64,000 nucleotides of DNA from Bacteroidales bacterium. GTDB taxonomy: Bacteria; Bacteroidota; Bacteroidia; Bacteroidales; P3. The stretch is from assembly GCA_017940465.1 (NCBI GenBank), contig JAGAYN010000023.1, forward strand, positions 1 through 64,000, read 5' to 3'. Positions 26,901 to 33,400 of the stretch are shown piece after piece. A model generated the notes under the pieces. The model was given only the letters and a program-made list of their open reading frames with translations, was not told the DNA's origin and made no database searches. The position numbers and the translations under genes are program-made. Every line of letters begins with the position of its first letter. The first letter of the stretch is position 1.

Positions 26901-29746
26901 TGAAGGACTCCCTGTTTGTGCAGCTCACCAAACTGGATGTGACCGACCTCCCGGAGCGCTGCCGTATCTGGGCCATGATTGACTTCAATCGCAACGGAAC
27001 CTTTGAGGGGAATGAACTGGTGGTTAACGGCGATGTCTTCTATGACAATGAGATTTCTGCCTCTGAAATTACCATTTCCAACGATGCCTCCTATGGCTAC
27101 ATGCGCATGAGAATAGCCGTGGGCACCAACGATGAGTTCCCCCCGTCGGGCGGCAATCCCCCCACTGGCGGTATCCCGTCGGACAAGAACGGACACACAT
27201 TAGACTTCCTGCTCTTTGTCGACAAGGAGCCGGTGGCGACCGATTTGGCCATCACCCAGATTGCGGCACCGCGTAGCTACCTGGTGCGCGACGGGGCCCC
27301 CAAGGTGATCTCCTTCCGCATCGCCAACAAGGGCCAAAGTGCCATCAGTAATCCAGAAATCAACTACCTCTTTGAAGGCGACACCATCGACCCCACAGCA
27401 GCCGGCTCCGTCACCTATCCCGGCACGTTGCAACCTGGCACCAGTGCTATATTGAGCCTGCCAGACCACGTCTTCCCCCTGGGAACCTCCACCTTGACGC
27501 TGTGGCACACCCTGGCGGACGACGCCAATGGTGCGAATGACACGCTGGTCTACGAGTACCACCGTTTCCATGTTGTCACCCTCACCATGGAGGAGAACTT
27601 CGATGATGCCAACCTGTGGTATGCTCCGTCGGCCCGAGGCGACTTTTCCCACAACTATTGGGAACGCGGTGTGCCGGCAGGCACCAAGTTCACGGCGGCA
27701 CATTCTGCCCCCAACGCATGGGTGACCGACCTGGATGCCGTGGTGCGAAGCGGTAAGAAGGGTAACGTCAGCTACCTCTACAGCCCCATCATCAACATGT
27801 CGCAGATTCGTCCGGACACCTTATCCTTCTACGCACGTCGCGACCTTCTCAACAAGAGCTCTGTGCATTTGGAATTCCTCAATTTCGAGAACAAGTGGCA
27901 GAAGGCTGTGGACACCTCGAGCCGCACCGTGTGGTACAACAACACCGACGACGAAGTCTTCAGCGGTACCTCGGCAGGCAACAACTATGTCCACCACTGG
28001 GTGCCCACATCGCAGTTCAGTGGAGACTTCACCGAGATGCTCCAGTTCCGCTTCGTCTTCACTGCACCCATCGTCACCAACGCCAACACCAGCTTCGGCG
28101 AAGGCTTCGTGCTGGACGACTTCACCCTCACCCGTGCCCGCCTGCAGGAGGATGCCGGTGTGGTGGACATCATCCATCCCGTAGACCCGCAGTATGGACA
28201 GACGGTGTATCCCACCGTGGTGGTGAAGAACTTCGGCACCGATACCATCCGCGCCATTCGCTTAGGCTACACCTACTATGGCTCCAACCTCTCCACGCAG
28301 TCCAGCTTCACCTGCCTCATTGCCCCCGACGAGGTGGATACCTTCCAGTTCACCACCCCGTTTGTCATCACCCACGACTTCCCCTCGGAGTTCAGCATCA
28401 ACGCCTTCCCCTACCTGGCTGGCGACCTGTACTACGAGAACGACACCTGCTCGAAGTCCTTCTCGCTGCGCCCCCTTGACCACGACATCAGCGCCGAAGA
28501 GTTTGTCTACCCGCTGGCGAGAGTGGTGGCGGGCGACACTGCCGTGAAGGTGACCATGCGTATACGCAACTTCGGCGCAGCCCCCATCAACACCGCCACG
28601 GCTACCTACATCGTCAATGGCCAGCAGCGTGTGGACGAGGACATCAACTTCATTGAGAAACTGGGCCGTGCCCTGCAGCCGTCTGAACTGTACGACTACA
28701 CCTTCACCCAGAAGATCTGGGCCCCGATGGGCACCATGCGCCTTACCGGTATCATCAAGAGTGACCAGAACGACTACGTCTACAACGACACCATCTACAA
28801 GGTGGTCGACGGCATCTCCAACGTGATAGACCTGGCCGCCACTGCTGTCATAGTGGACACGTCCGACTGGCACAACGTCCGTGTGCAGTTGGTGATCGAT
28901 AACATGGGCTCCCGCGGAGCGAACAACTTCGAGGTGGGCTTCTACATCGACGACAATCCGGCCACCGCACGGGTCGAGCGCTACACAGCCTCGAGCCCCC
29001 TCAGCGCGCTGACCACCGGCTACCACCTCTTCAACGTCACGCTGCCCAACCGCGCCGCGGGCTACCGTAACGTGACCGCCTTTGTGCATATCGATGGCGA
29101 CAACGACCCCAGAAACGACACCACCAAGGTGCTCCTGAAGCAGGTGACCGACATTGAAGCCGTCAAGGTGGTTATCGAAGAGAACGCCAACCCCGACTGC
29201 AAGGTGCACCTCCAGGTGCGCAACAATGGCAACATGGCCCTTGTCGGAAGCACCCTCCAGATGCGTGCCACCATCAATGGCACCACCCTCACCGGCACCT
29301 GCACCGACGTCATCATGCCCGGCATGGTGTTCAACCTGCCGTTGGACGGCACTCTTGAGAAGAGCCCCACACAGACCTACACCGGCACAGGCTCGCTGGT
29401 CTGTGGAAACGATGCCAACCCGAACAACAACGAGACCTCGGTCATCGAGGTGCAGAGCCGCGTGGTGGACATCGACGAGGTGGATCAGCTGGCCTTCGAG
29501 GTGGGGCAGAACTACCCCAACCCCTTCACCAACCAGACCACAATTCCGTTCACGCTGCCCACCGACGCCCGTGTCCGCATCTTTGTGGTGGATGCCATGG
29601 GCCAGGTGCTGACCAGTTTCGAGCGGCAATGCGTGGCTGGCGAGCAGGAGGTGACACTCGACATGAGCCGCTACTCCACCGGTGTCTACTACTATGGCAT
29701 CGAGGTGAACGGCGAACGGCGTATGCGTAAGATGATCATGCGCTGA
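17936..29746 (+). CDS. Giant T9SS-secreted surface protein (3936 residues)
   Basis: Signal peptide MKLKTTFASVIFMICAVVSQA, then a lectin-like segment (residues 25-220), a CARDB-type domain near 540-650, a first parallel beta-helix near 690-1090, a lamin-tail-like segment near 1300-1440 and more CARDB-like repeats. A second beta-helix lies near 2030-2470, a GEVED domain near 2950-3080 (WAMIDFNRNGTFEGNE), a jellyroll/MAM-like domain near 3215-3400, and further CARDB repeats. The last about 85 residues are a type A sorting domain (FEVGQNYPNPFTNQTTI, MRKMIMR). It should be secreted and anchored by the T9SS; adhesin or carbohydrate binding is likely. The central part, about 22.7-26.1 kb, is visibly richer in A/T than both ends. 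Confidence 0.85.
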   Translation: MKLKTTFASVIFMICAVVSQAQISQRYYQGFEAGEAANYVAIPAAAATTTTTFYKSGSQGLKLAQSTTEDVVLVLDTIDLTDNASLTYITLQFDNICRVWSNGGGNHMMGTVSYRWVHETNWINATPQQYNATEAEESSYFTNYLAFFNMTYNSWFATPYNNYNNGMWRSERFDFNAIATPAVPVAQRKLLIRFVLRRKTTPVTADAPLGEWYFDNIKVTASNSAMTAPRISMVEYPDGINHPISRGTRIMLDASTTVQQGIDPDSAYIAYRVADRPGINKVPMTAVAGATNRYVGYIPFEGYDTAMYFYCNVCDATTNANRVTFPKADNSWIEYRSVRGKEVPIPVTSDLNGTYNINNLPFPAQGAHKSEWVLDSTLLTNAGYGPGAVTALTFTFNSSAAIVPKDRVQIRMANVPTDYTRDTNSTRYFYSSYMRTVYDGALNVPAANEGTPLTITLQDTFYYAGKDILFQFTSYGQGNTLAATVKALPTAAGKPTIYHTQSSAENYNPFTGGAGDYFNEAYNASNRRPSVKLNARANLPLLYDLGISELVDPSYTTAMVSRPGSITVKLKNYGAFAVNAVRISYSIDDSIPGYYDWSGNLAADAEQTVVIASNSISIPAGYHTLRVWVEDTVSVGSARYRDHEPLNDTAFSQFIVCDGPLSGVRYIGGSTPDYNDIDEFLFSLSRCGVSDSLVVKVAPGYYPPFTVPAYNGASAANYVVFEPISDSVFIYADNTTNSPSIVNLEQTAYIRFRNFNFVRNEGPLTDMVTMALTSIQCRFEGCTFEDRMVNPPAAYMIASMINSGFAYNLIVDKCTFIGGRIGVDLRGQAPDITSHDNSVTRSLFRNQNVSAISVQNQTNVVVDSNEMYDIMGNSSYALMISECDGQSRFTRNKIYTSHGAGGIGVSNVTGTSSNHILVANNMIVGEDNGQANLMRSPLNVIQAAWTDVVYNSVKMTAPTRNNTAAAILGGGALIDVRFVNNVMVTLDNMNYAFNYSPSTVSNVTIGHNVYYSRGTVLNRMSGTAYADLTAWTTAYPTDNASVEVNPNFLNGSQVDLRTYNRLVKGVGTPIAQVTEDMFGTARNATAPCPGAFEFVALFYDFEPEALISPELSTCYMPENAELVVRLRNSGVNAYNSTVGGLTLHYQVDNNAPQQVAINQTIPSDDTVTIHTGAMLQLPPNGMLDATYNLKMWLTFAPTSGDNDPNQTNDSNAFVIVSKYHPASPNDDVDSADYADIVTLAPTLGIDTWAVSDNAAAPHRQSQIYWYADSTSSTPIHKGSTFTTDTLRQDTAFYIRQRRELPIVRFTQFEIGHAAANVGVTPDLPSWVSSNRKIALQLTNIGDATAYLQGDTLMTLTPVSGNNNKIYVFGDVSIEPGQSLLVQMGSGNGTNLPLMVSTNNINFNINSANNANLAFVLKRNGSIEDVVALNTAPTATYPTNQTVTWSSMNIPSYIWSGAGVNIGYNVSAGIVRTAFNGNASDWRIATAGSPMFIASTDTSWIRYEDNSCDGGFGKISVVLRNPPMADLAVDVPVLPESGCGLGDEDITVTVHNYGISPVSSLVLNYCAGGDTVSETISSGIPANGTITHTFAQQLNMAFNTDSVVTVRVWVDSIGNDHTHLNDTNYASTTSLFTPVAPVTLGTRLVNYAERDTITVTTSSPFVTPIWYDYSMNPVDTGYTYVTDILFTGGTMGMSHIATHYVQGQIGFGNSLSSNTAYPSPFQTSSNYAKQQYIYSAHDLRKAGVREGNIATISFYLDSIFKTNNTTQTDSVLYNKYYISLGTTADTIFSSTSAWKPTTVVYERDSMVVYRTSAKGWVTHTLDSAFYWDGVSSLVVQVAAYVDPKFNKGIRSTYTTKTNTVLYKNADAALSPSLLDFVAMGNRGSNRPNIIINNTELGNAVYDGCVGPITPYTVQLVNLPSVDMALVWPGGIDTVSYSSCAPTPFHVTLRNQGSGGLSGVKVYYVFDTLPVDSVAVTNTLPASQESDFLLMTRQLHPGRHTLKAYVSVPGDNVHYNDTIYRSFVVSFCAGNYTIAQSGNPDFFTFSEAVDTLNIAGIDGPVTFMVSNGTYVEQLSLGALPGSSAANEVSFVGIGDSVLLTASTSQTANYVVNLNNTSNIVFSNLNIEARPVANNVNYANALVLKDGDNIRLVECNIKVKGTINNTNASCIVLNGNVTNFTMLSNVLDSGYYSIMSNGTVYGYSDFVLHGNTFKNFWSQGINLRGVENLSITSNEITSGVTNNNALTGIYLTQATGNIAVSKNAIYLVDEKNGGKMGIRLNDVSGSSLNPALVSNNMISCYGLGTSGLPSSGKPSGIWIEGASSYVNVLFNSVRVYCGPNTNAQFSDGSYSFYAANTTSNLQVMNNIFSNFSKGYAYYVKELNTVIISNYNAYYTVSTRPLAWKQTQLADLAALQTTNNDDANSVFTEPYFVSERDLHLQMTDLVALAQYTSDVPDDIDGSIRPQIPGPTIGAHEKDITTHDMAVVRIHEPVMPANINNPTHVESDSVMVVASFYNNGRSAENDVQWYAYIEVNDTLTLVSDTISLGTFQPAEMRTDTLMMAIPLGVTREQIIHVAVICDGDMAPQDNDLTSNFYLAPAFNLAATKMATDRNGCELRDAKVSITIKNDGAKTLPLGTVLNICYVTSVASPANVSISTLGDTIREMAVLDADLLPTRTTTLDFTTRANLYPTDTAVDISVRIVGWCKYQYDISPENDTTKNNQNATVNSYYTPAPPVGFDTSFAYGTWGEVRAMQENKRPIRWYRDSTVSAYYQQSQYAASTMWRNTPQYFDDSTYYLNCLSAKNCPSHFSEVHVTVRPRVPRDMAMEKVLAPLGGRVYMENDTVRVRIANYGTTPQNNIPITYCLKQGNTQLQLVTEVCAATVAPLATHTYTFNTLLDLPTPTQAKNYTLSVWTELASDTIRRNDTLRTEYKFSSLAESKYSPQKSSSPQFDVTRVSFNEIDLDLPPMGRGLTDMASYAAPDYPVLHVSRGMKDSLFVQLTKLDVTDLPERCRIWAMIDFNRNGTFEGNELVVNGDVFYDNEISASEITISNDASYGYMRMRIAVGTNDEFPPSGGNPPTGGIPSDKNGHTLDFLLFVDKEPVATDLAITQIAAPRSYLVRDGAPKVISFRIANKGQSAISNPEINYLFEGDTIDPTAAGSVTYPGTLQPGTSAILSLPDHVFPLGTSTLTLWHTLADDANGANDTLVYEYHRFHVVTLTMEENFDDANLWYAPSARGDFSHNYWERGVPAGTKFTAAHSAPNAWVTDLDAVVRSGKKGNVSYLYSPIINMSQIRPDTLSFYARRDLLNKSSVHLEFLNFENKWQKAVDTSSRTVWYNNTDDEVFSGTSAGNNYVHHWVPTSQFSGDFTEMLQFRFVFTAPIVTNANTSFGEGFVLDDFTLTRARLQEDAGVVDIIHPVDPQYGQTVYPTVVVKNFGTDTIRAIRLGYTYYGSNLSTQSSFTCLIAPDEVDTFQFTTPFVITHDFPSEFSINAFPYLAGDLYYENDTCSKSFSLRPLDHDISAEEFVYPLARVVAGDTAVKVTMRIRNFGAAPINTATATYIVNGQQRVDEDINFIEKLGRALQPSELYDYTFTQKIWAPMGTMRLTGIIKSDQNDYVYNDTIYKVVDGISNVIDLAATAVIVDTSDWHNVRVQLVIDNMGSRGANNFEVGFYIDDNPATARVERYTASSPLSALTTGYHLFNVTLPNRAAGYRNVTAFVHIDGDNDPRNDTTKVLLKQVTDIEAVKVVIEENANPDCKVHLQVRNNGNMALVGSTLQMRATINGTTLTGTCTDVIMPGMVFNLPLDGTLEKSPTQTYTGTGSLVCGNDANPNNNETSVIEVQSRVVDIDEVDQLAFEVGQNYPNPFTNQTTIPFTLPTDARVRIFVVDAMGQVLTSFERQCVAGEQEVTLDMSRYSTGVYYYGIEVNGERRMRKMIMR

Positions 29747-31056
29747 TGCTGACGCGCTTTGTAGACTATATCCACCGGCAGCATCTCTTCCCCCAGGGCG
29801 AGGAGATGCTGCTGGCCGTTAGCGGCGGCCGCGACTCGGTGGCACTGCTGCATCTGTGCCATCGTGCAGGTTTCCGCTTCGCTGTGGCGCATGTGAACTT
29901 CCACCTGCGCGGCGACGACAGCGACCGCGACGAGGCTTTCGTGTGCCGGCTTGCGCGGCAATACGGGGTGGAGGCGCATGTGGCTTCGTTCGACACGCGG
30001 GAATACGCCGCCAGCCAGGGGCAGAGCCTCGAGGAGGCGGCGCGCACTTTGCGCTATTCCTTCTTTGCCGGCCTCTGCCGCGCGCACGGCTATCCCGCTG
30101 TTGCCACCGCCCATCATCGCGACGACTCGGTGGAGACCTTCTTCCTCAACCTCTTCCGGGGCAGCGGCGTGGCGGGCCTGGCGGGCATACGTCCCGCCTC
30201 CTGCCTCGAGGGTCTGCGCGTGGTGCACCCGATGCTGTGCTTCAGCCGCGCGGAGATAGACCGCTATGTGGCGGCCGAGGGGCTGCCCTTTGTGGAGGAC
30301 AGCACCAATGCCGAACCCTGTGCGCGCCGCAACCGCATCCGCCTCCAGGTGATGCCGCTGCTGCGCGAGCTGTACTCCTCTGTGGATGCCACGCTGGAAA
30401 GCACCATGGAACGCATGGCCGATGCCGCGCGGCTACTGGAGCGCGAGGCGACGACGCTCCGCCAGTGCCTGCTGCGTGCGGCGCCCTCTGCGGTGCCCGG
30501 GGCGGGGGAGGGGATGCTGGAAGCCGACGTGGAGGCGCTGAAGGGCCTGGATCCGCGCCGCACCCTCCTCTACGAGCTGCTGCGCCCCTTCGGGGTGAAC
30601 AGCGCGGTGGCGGCCGAAATCGACGCATCCCTGGAGGCCCCTTCCGGGCAACTCTTCGAGACCCCGACCCACCGCCTGACGCTCCATCGCGGCCGCCTGC
30701 TGGTGTGCCCGCGGGGCGAGGTGCCTGTGCCGGAGGTGGATTGCCGCAAGGTGGAGGCTATTGAGCCTACGGACGGGACGCGCCGCATCTATGTCGATGC
30801 CGACCTGCCGACCGCCCCCCTCGAGGTGCGCCCCTGGCGTGCGGCGGACCGCTTCCGCCCCTTCGGCATGAAGGGGTCGCGGCTGGTGAGCGACTTCCTG
30901 GCCGATAGGGGCCTGTCACGTCTGGAACGGCCGTGGGTACACCTGCTGGTGGATGCCGAGGGGCGTGTGGTGTGGGTGATAGGGTTGCGGGCCGACGACC
31001 GCTTCCGTGTGTCATCGGCCACACGCAGGGTGATGGAAATCGCGCTGCGGGACTGA
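29746..31056 (+). CDS. tilS: tRNA(Ile)-lysidine synthase
   Basis: 436 residues. The N-terminal PP-loop ATPase has AVSGGRDSVALLHL, HVNFHLRGDDSDRDE and ATAHHRDDSVETF. TilS substrate-binding and C-terminal domains follow (RPWRAADRFRPFGMKGSRLVSDFL). It converts cytidine 34 of tRNA-Ile(CAU) to lysidine, which is essential for AUA decoding. Its ATG overlaps the TGA stop of the giant surface-protein gene (TGATG), so translation is probably coupled. Confidence 0.93.
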   Translation: MLTRFVDYIHRQHLFPQGEEMLLAVSGGRDSVALLHLCHRAGFRFAVAHVNFHLRGDDSDRDEAFVCRLARQYGVEAHVASFDTREYAASQGQSLEEAARTLRYSFFAGLCRAHGYPAVATAHHRDDSVETFFLNLFRGSGVAGLAGIRPASCLEGLRVVHPMLCFSRAEIDRYVAAEGLPFVEDSTNAEPCARRNRIRLQVMPLLRELYSSVDATLESTMERMADAARLLEREATTLRQCLLRAAPSAVPGAGEGMLEADVEALKGLDPRRTLLYELLRPFGVNSAVAAEIDASLEAPSGQLFETPTHRLTLHRGRLLVCPRGEVPVPEVDCRKVEAIEPTDGTRRIYVDADLPTAPLEVRPWRAADRFRPFGMKGSRLVSDFLADRGLSRLERPWVHLLVDAEGRVVWVIGLRADDRFRVSSATRRVMEIALRD

Positions 31057-31082
31057 CTTTGCTTCGCCTGCGGGGTGCCCCT

Positions 31083-32330
31083 TCAGGGCGCCACCACCTG
31101 GCTTACTGCCAGCAGGCGGTCGGCCCGGTCGCCGGGTTCGCGCTGGTAGAGGTACAGTGTGTAGCGGTTGGGTGCCTCGCGGTGGTCGCCTTCCAGGCGT
31201 GCGGTCTGCCCCTGTGTGGCGCCGGCGGGCTTGAAGAGGAGCTGGTAGGAGTAGTAGCCCTGCTTGAGCAGCAGGCGTTTGGTGTAGGCACGGAGCGAGG
31301 GATTGTAGTCCATGCGCGAGGCCGAGTCGAGTTTCCAGTCGGTCAGCCCCCCCACGATGTGCACACTCCCGTCGAGGAAAGGCTGCGCCATGGGCAGCGA
31401 GAAGTTGACCCACACATAGTCCGCCTCCAGCGTCGGGTTGCGGCGGTCCCAGGCGTTGATCTTCATTCCTCCGTTGAGGGCGGCTTCATAGATGTACTGC
31501 CGTCGCGACCGGTCCTCTTCCGGCCGCAGGATGGCGTAGACCTCGCCGCCGAGCTGCTCGATGCGGGCGATGTTGTAGAGCGGGGTGCGCAGGTTGGCTG
31601 CGTCGAAGAAGCGGAAGGTGTTGCCGCCGTCGAAGATGTTGCAGCTGCGGTTGCGGAAGGCGAGGCGCTGGCGGTCGAAGCCGCTGAATTCCAGGGTGCG
31701 CTGGTTGTCGGTGCGTCCGTTCTGCTGTGCCACGAGGGCGAGGTAGCGCGGATTGAGCGCGAGCGTTCCGGGGTCCACCAGGGCGTCCACCGCCTGCCGC
31801 CGCTCGATGTCGGCTCCGTCGTGCGGACGTCCCACGGTGGCGCCGAGGGCCACGGCCTGTTCGCTCACCCAGAAACGGCGTGTCAGCAGCACGCTGTCCG
31901 GCTCGCCGTCCAGGTGCACGGTGAGCAGGTAGTTGCCCGAATGGGTGAACTCGGCGTAGGCTTCCGGCAGCGTGTGGCGGAAGTGGATGTAGGGGCGCAG
32001 GGTGGTGAACGAGAAGTCGTACTGCGTGATGTCGCCCTGGGGGAATCCCGTCATGAAGTCGTAGGCCTCCAGGCTGTCGGGCTGCCAGGCGGCGTTGCAG
32101 TGGCGGATGGAGTAGCGGAGCGTGGGCGGCGTGTCGGCCAGCAGGTCGAAGGCCAGTTCCAGCCGCTGCCGGCTGCCGAGGGTCAGCACGGGTGGCTCCT
32201 GGGGCGACCCGGCGCGGCAGAAGGCCACGCTCTTCACGGCCGGGGTCCAGACCGAGTCGCTGACGGTCTGTGCACGGCCCATGGTGCAGACGGCCAGTGC
32301 GAGGAGTGCTGTTTTGACGAGGTGTTTCAT
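31083..32330 (-). CDS. Type IX secretion plug protein (DUF5103)
   Basis: 415 residues with signal peptide MKHLVKTALLALAVCTMGRA. DUF5103 outline: LRYSIRHCNAAWQPD near residue 70, YDFMTGFPQGDITQYDFSF, WVSEQA, NIFDGGNTFRFFDAANLR, VNFSLPMAQPF and the C-terminal FKPAGATQG. In Flavobacterium johnsoniae a protein of this family plugs the SprA translocon when no PorV-cargo complex is bound. It is last in the waaA-tamL-eamA minus-strand run and converges with tilS, with a 26-base gap. Confidence 0.8.
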   Translation of the reverse strand: MKHLVKTALLALAVCTMGRAQTVSDSVWTPAVKSVAFCRAGSPQEPPVLTLGSRQRLELAFDLLADTPPTLRYSIRHCNAAWQPDSLEAYDFMTGFPQGDITQYDFSFTTLRPYIHFRHTLPEAYAEFTHSGNYLLTVHLDGEPDSVLLTRRFWVSEQAVALGATVGRPHDGADIERRQAVDALVDPGTLALNPRYLALVAQQNGRTDNQRTLEFSGFDRQRLAFRNRSCNIFDGGNTFRFFDAANLRTPLYNIARIEQLGGEVYAILRPEEDRSRRQYIYEAALNGGMKINAWDRRNPTLEADYVWVNFSLPMAQPFLDGSVHIVGGLTDWKLDSASRMDYNPSLRAYTKRLLLKQGYYSYQLLFKPAGATQGQTARLEGDHREAPNRYTLYLYQREPGDRADRLLAVSQVVAP

Positions 32331-32390
32331 GTGGCGAGGTTGTTGTTGATGATGGTCTTATGCGTTGGTTTTGAGTGCCTGTAGGGGGGA

Positions 32391-32424
32391 TGGTCCGAGT
32401 GCCTCCCGCACTCCCCCTGGACCA
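32391..32424. other. Hairpin in the gap downstream of eamA
   Basis: TGGTCC pairs with GGACCA, and nested inside is GAGTGC-CTCCC-GCACTC, with a five-base bulge on one side. No T run follows, so it is not a classic terminator. Confidence 0.45.
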
Positions 32425-32427
32425 AGT

Positions 32428-32471
32428 CCGAGACAACTCCGTGTCAACTCCGAGTCAACTCCGAGTCGGGT
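32428..32471. repeat. 11-bp tandem repeat across the eamA stop codon
   Basis: Four units: CCGAGACAACT, CCGTGTCAACT, CCGAGTCAACT, CCGAGTCGGGT. On the minus strand they encode the last residues and stop (32444-32446) of the EamA transporter. Eleven is not a multiple of three, so copy changes would alter the C-terminus. Confidence 0.75.
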
Positions 32472-33376
32472 CCGCCCCCCCCCTGCCGGCGCGACGGAGC
32501 GAGCTGCGCCACCACCACGCCGCCGATGACGACGAGGATGCCCACAGCCTTGCTCCAGCTGAAGTCCTCCTGCCCTATGAGCACGGCGGCGACGAGGGAG
32601 AAGGCCGGAATGGCGTTGTTGAAGATGCAGGCCTGCGAGGCGCCGAGGCGGCGGACGCCGTAGTTGTAGAAGGCGTAGGCGAGGGTGGAGCAGGCGATGC
32701 CGAGCGTGAGCAGCAGGCCGAGCATCCTGGGCGAGAAGGAGAGCTGCACCAGATTGGCGCGGTCCATCGTCAGCACGAGGGGCAGGAAGTAGAGCAGCCC
32801 GATGAAGTTCTGCCAGGTGGTGATGGCCAGGGGGTTGTAGTGGTCCACCACCTTGATCAGCAGCAATGTGTAGACCACGGCGATGCCGACGGCGCCGGCC
32901 AGGAAGAGCAGTCCGCGCAGGTTGCCGCTGAACCCCTCGCCTCCCAGGAGGGTGAGGGCCACGCCGCTCAGCGACAGGGCCACGCCGAGCAGCATCAGCG
33001 GGTGGAGCCGTTCGCGATAGGCCACCCACATGCCGAAGGGCACGAAGAGGGGGATGGTGGCGATGACCATCGAGGCCAGCGAGCCGCTCACGAGTTGCAG
33101 GCCGGTGGTCTCGCAGAGGTGGTAGAAGAAGGGCTCGCAGAGGGTGAGCAGGAGGAACCACTTGAGGTCGCCCTTGCGCAGACGCGGCAGCTTGCGCGCC
33201 AGCGCCATGGTGGGCAGCATGACGGCCGACGCGATGGCCAGCCGCAGGAAGATGAGCAGCGTGACGCTCATGTGCTCCTCGGTGAGGAAGAGTTCCTTGG
33301 TCATGATGAAGCTCAGGCCCCAGAAGATGACCGAGAGGATGAGCAGGAGGTAGGTGAAGAGTTTGGATTTCCGCAT
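32444..33376 (-). CDS. EamA/DMT family transporter
   Basis: 310 residues with about ten membrane helices in two EamA repeats: the first starts FTYLLLILSVIFWGLSFIM, the second GLLFLAGAVGIAVVYTLLL. The family exports metabolites such as amino acids or nucleotide-linked compounds; the substrate here cannot be read. The C-terminal tail SRRQGGGGPDSELTRS is encoded partly by the 11-bp tandem repeat. It starts 24 bases after tamL on the same strand. Confidence 0.85.
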   Translation of the reverse strand: MRKSKLFTYLLLILSVIFWGLSFIMTKELFLTEEHMSVTLLIFLRLAIASAVMLPTMALARKLPRLRKGDLKWFLLLTLCEPFFYHLCETTGLQLVSGSLASMVIATIPLFVPFGMWVAYRERLHPLMLLGVALSLSGVALTLLGGEGFSGNLRGLLFLAGAVGIAVVYTLLLIKVVDHYNPLAITTWQNFIGLLYFLPLVLTMDRANLVQLSFSPRMLGLLLTLGIACSTLAYAFYNYGVRRLGASQACIFNNAIPAFSLVAAVLIGQEDFSWSKAVGILVVIGGVVVAQLAPSRRQGGGGPDSELTRS

Positions 33377-33400
33377 GGGTAAAGGCTGTTTTGAGGCAGG

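Noticed and set aside
28262..29629. 455-codon minus-strand frame inside the giant gene
   Set aside because: The sorting domain and CARDB repeats on the plus strand are real; the opposite strand is a codon-bias shadow.
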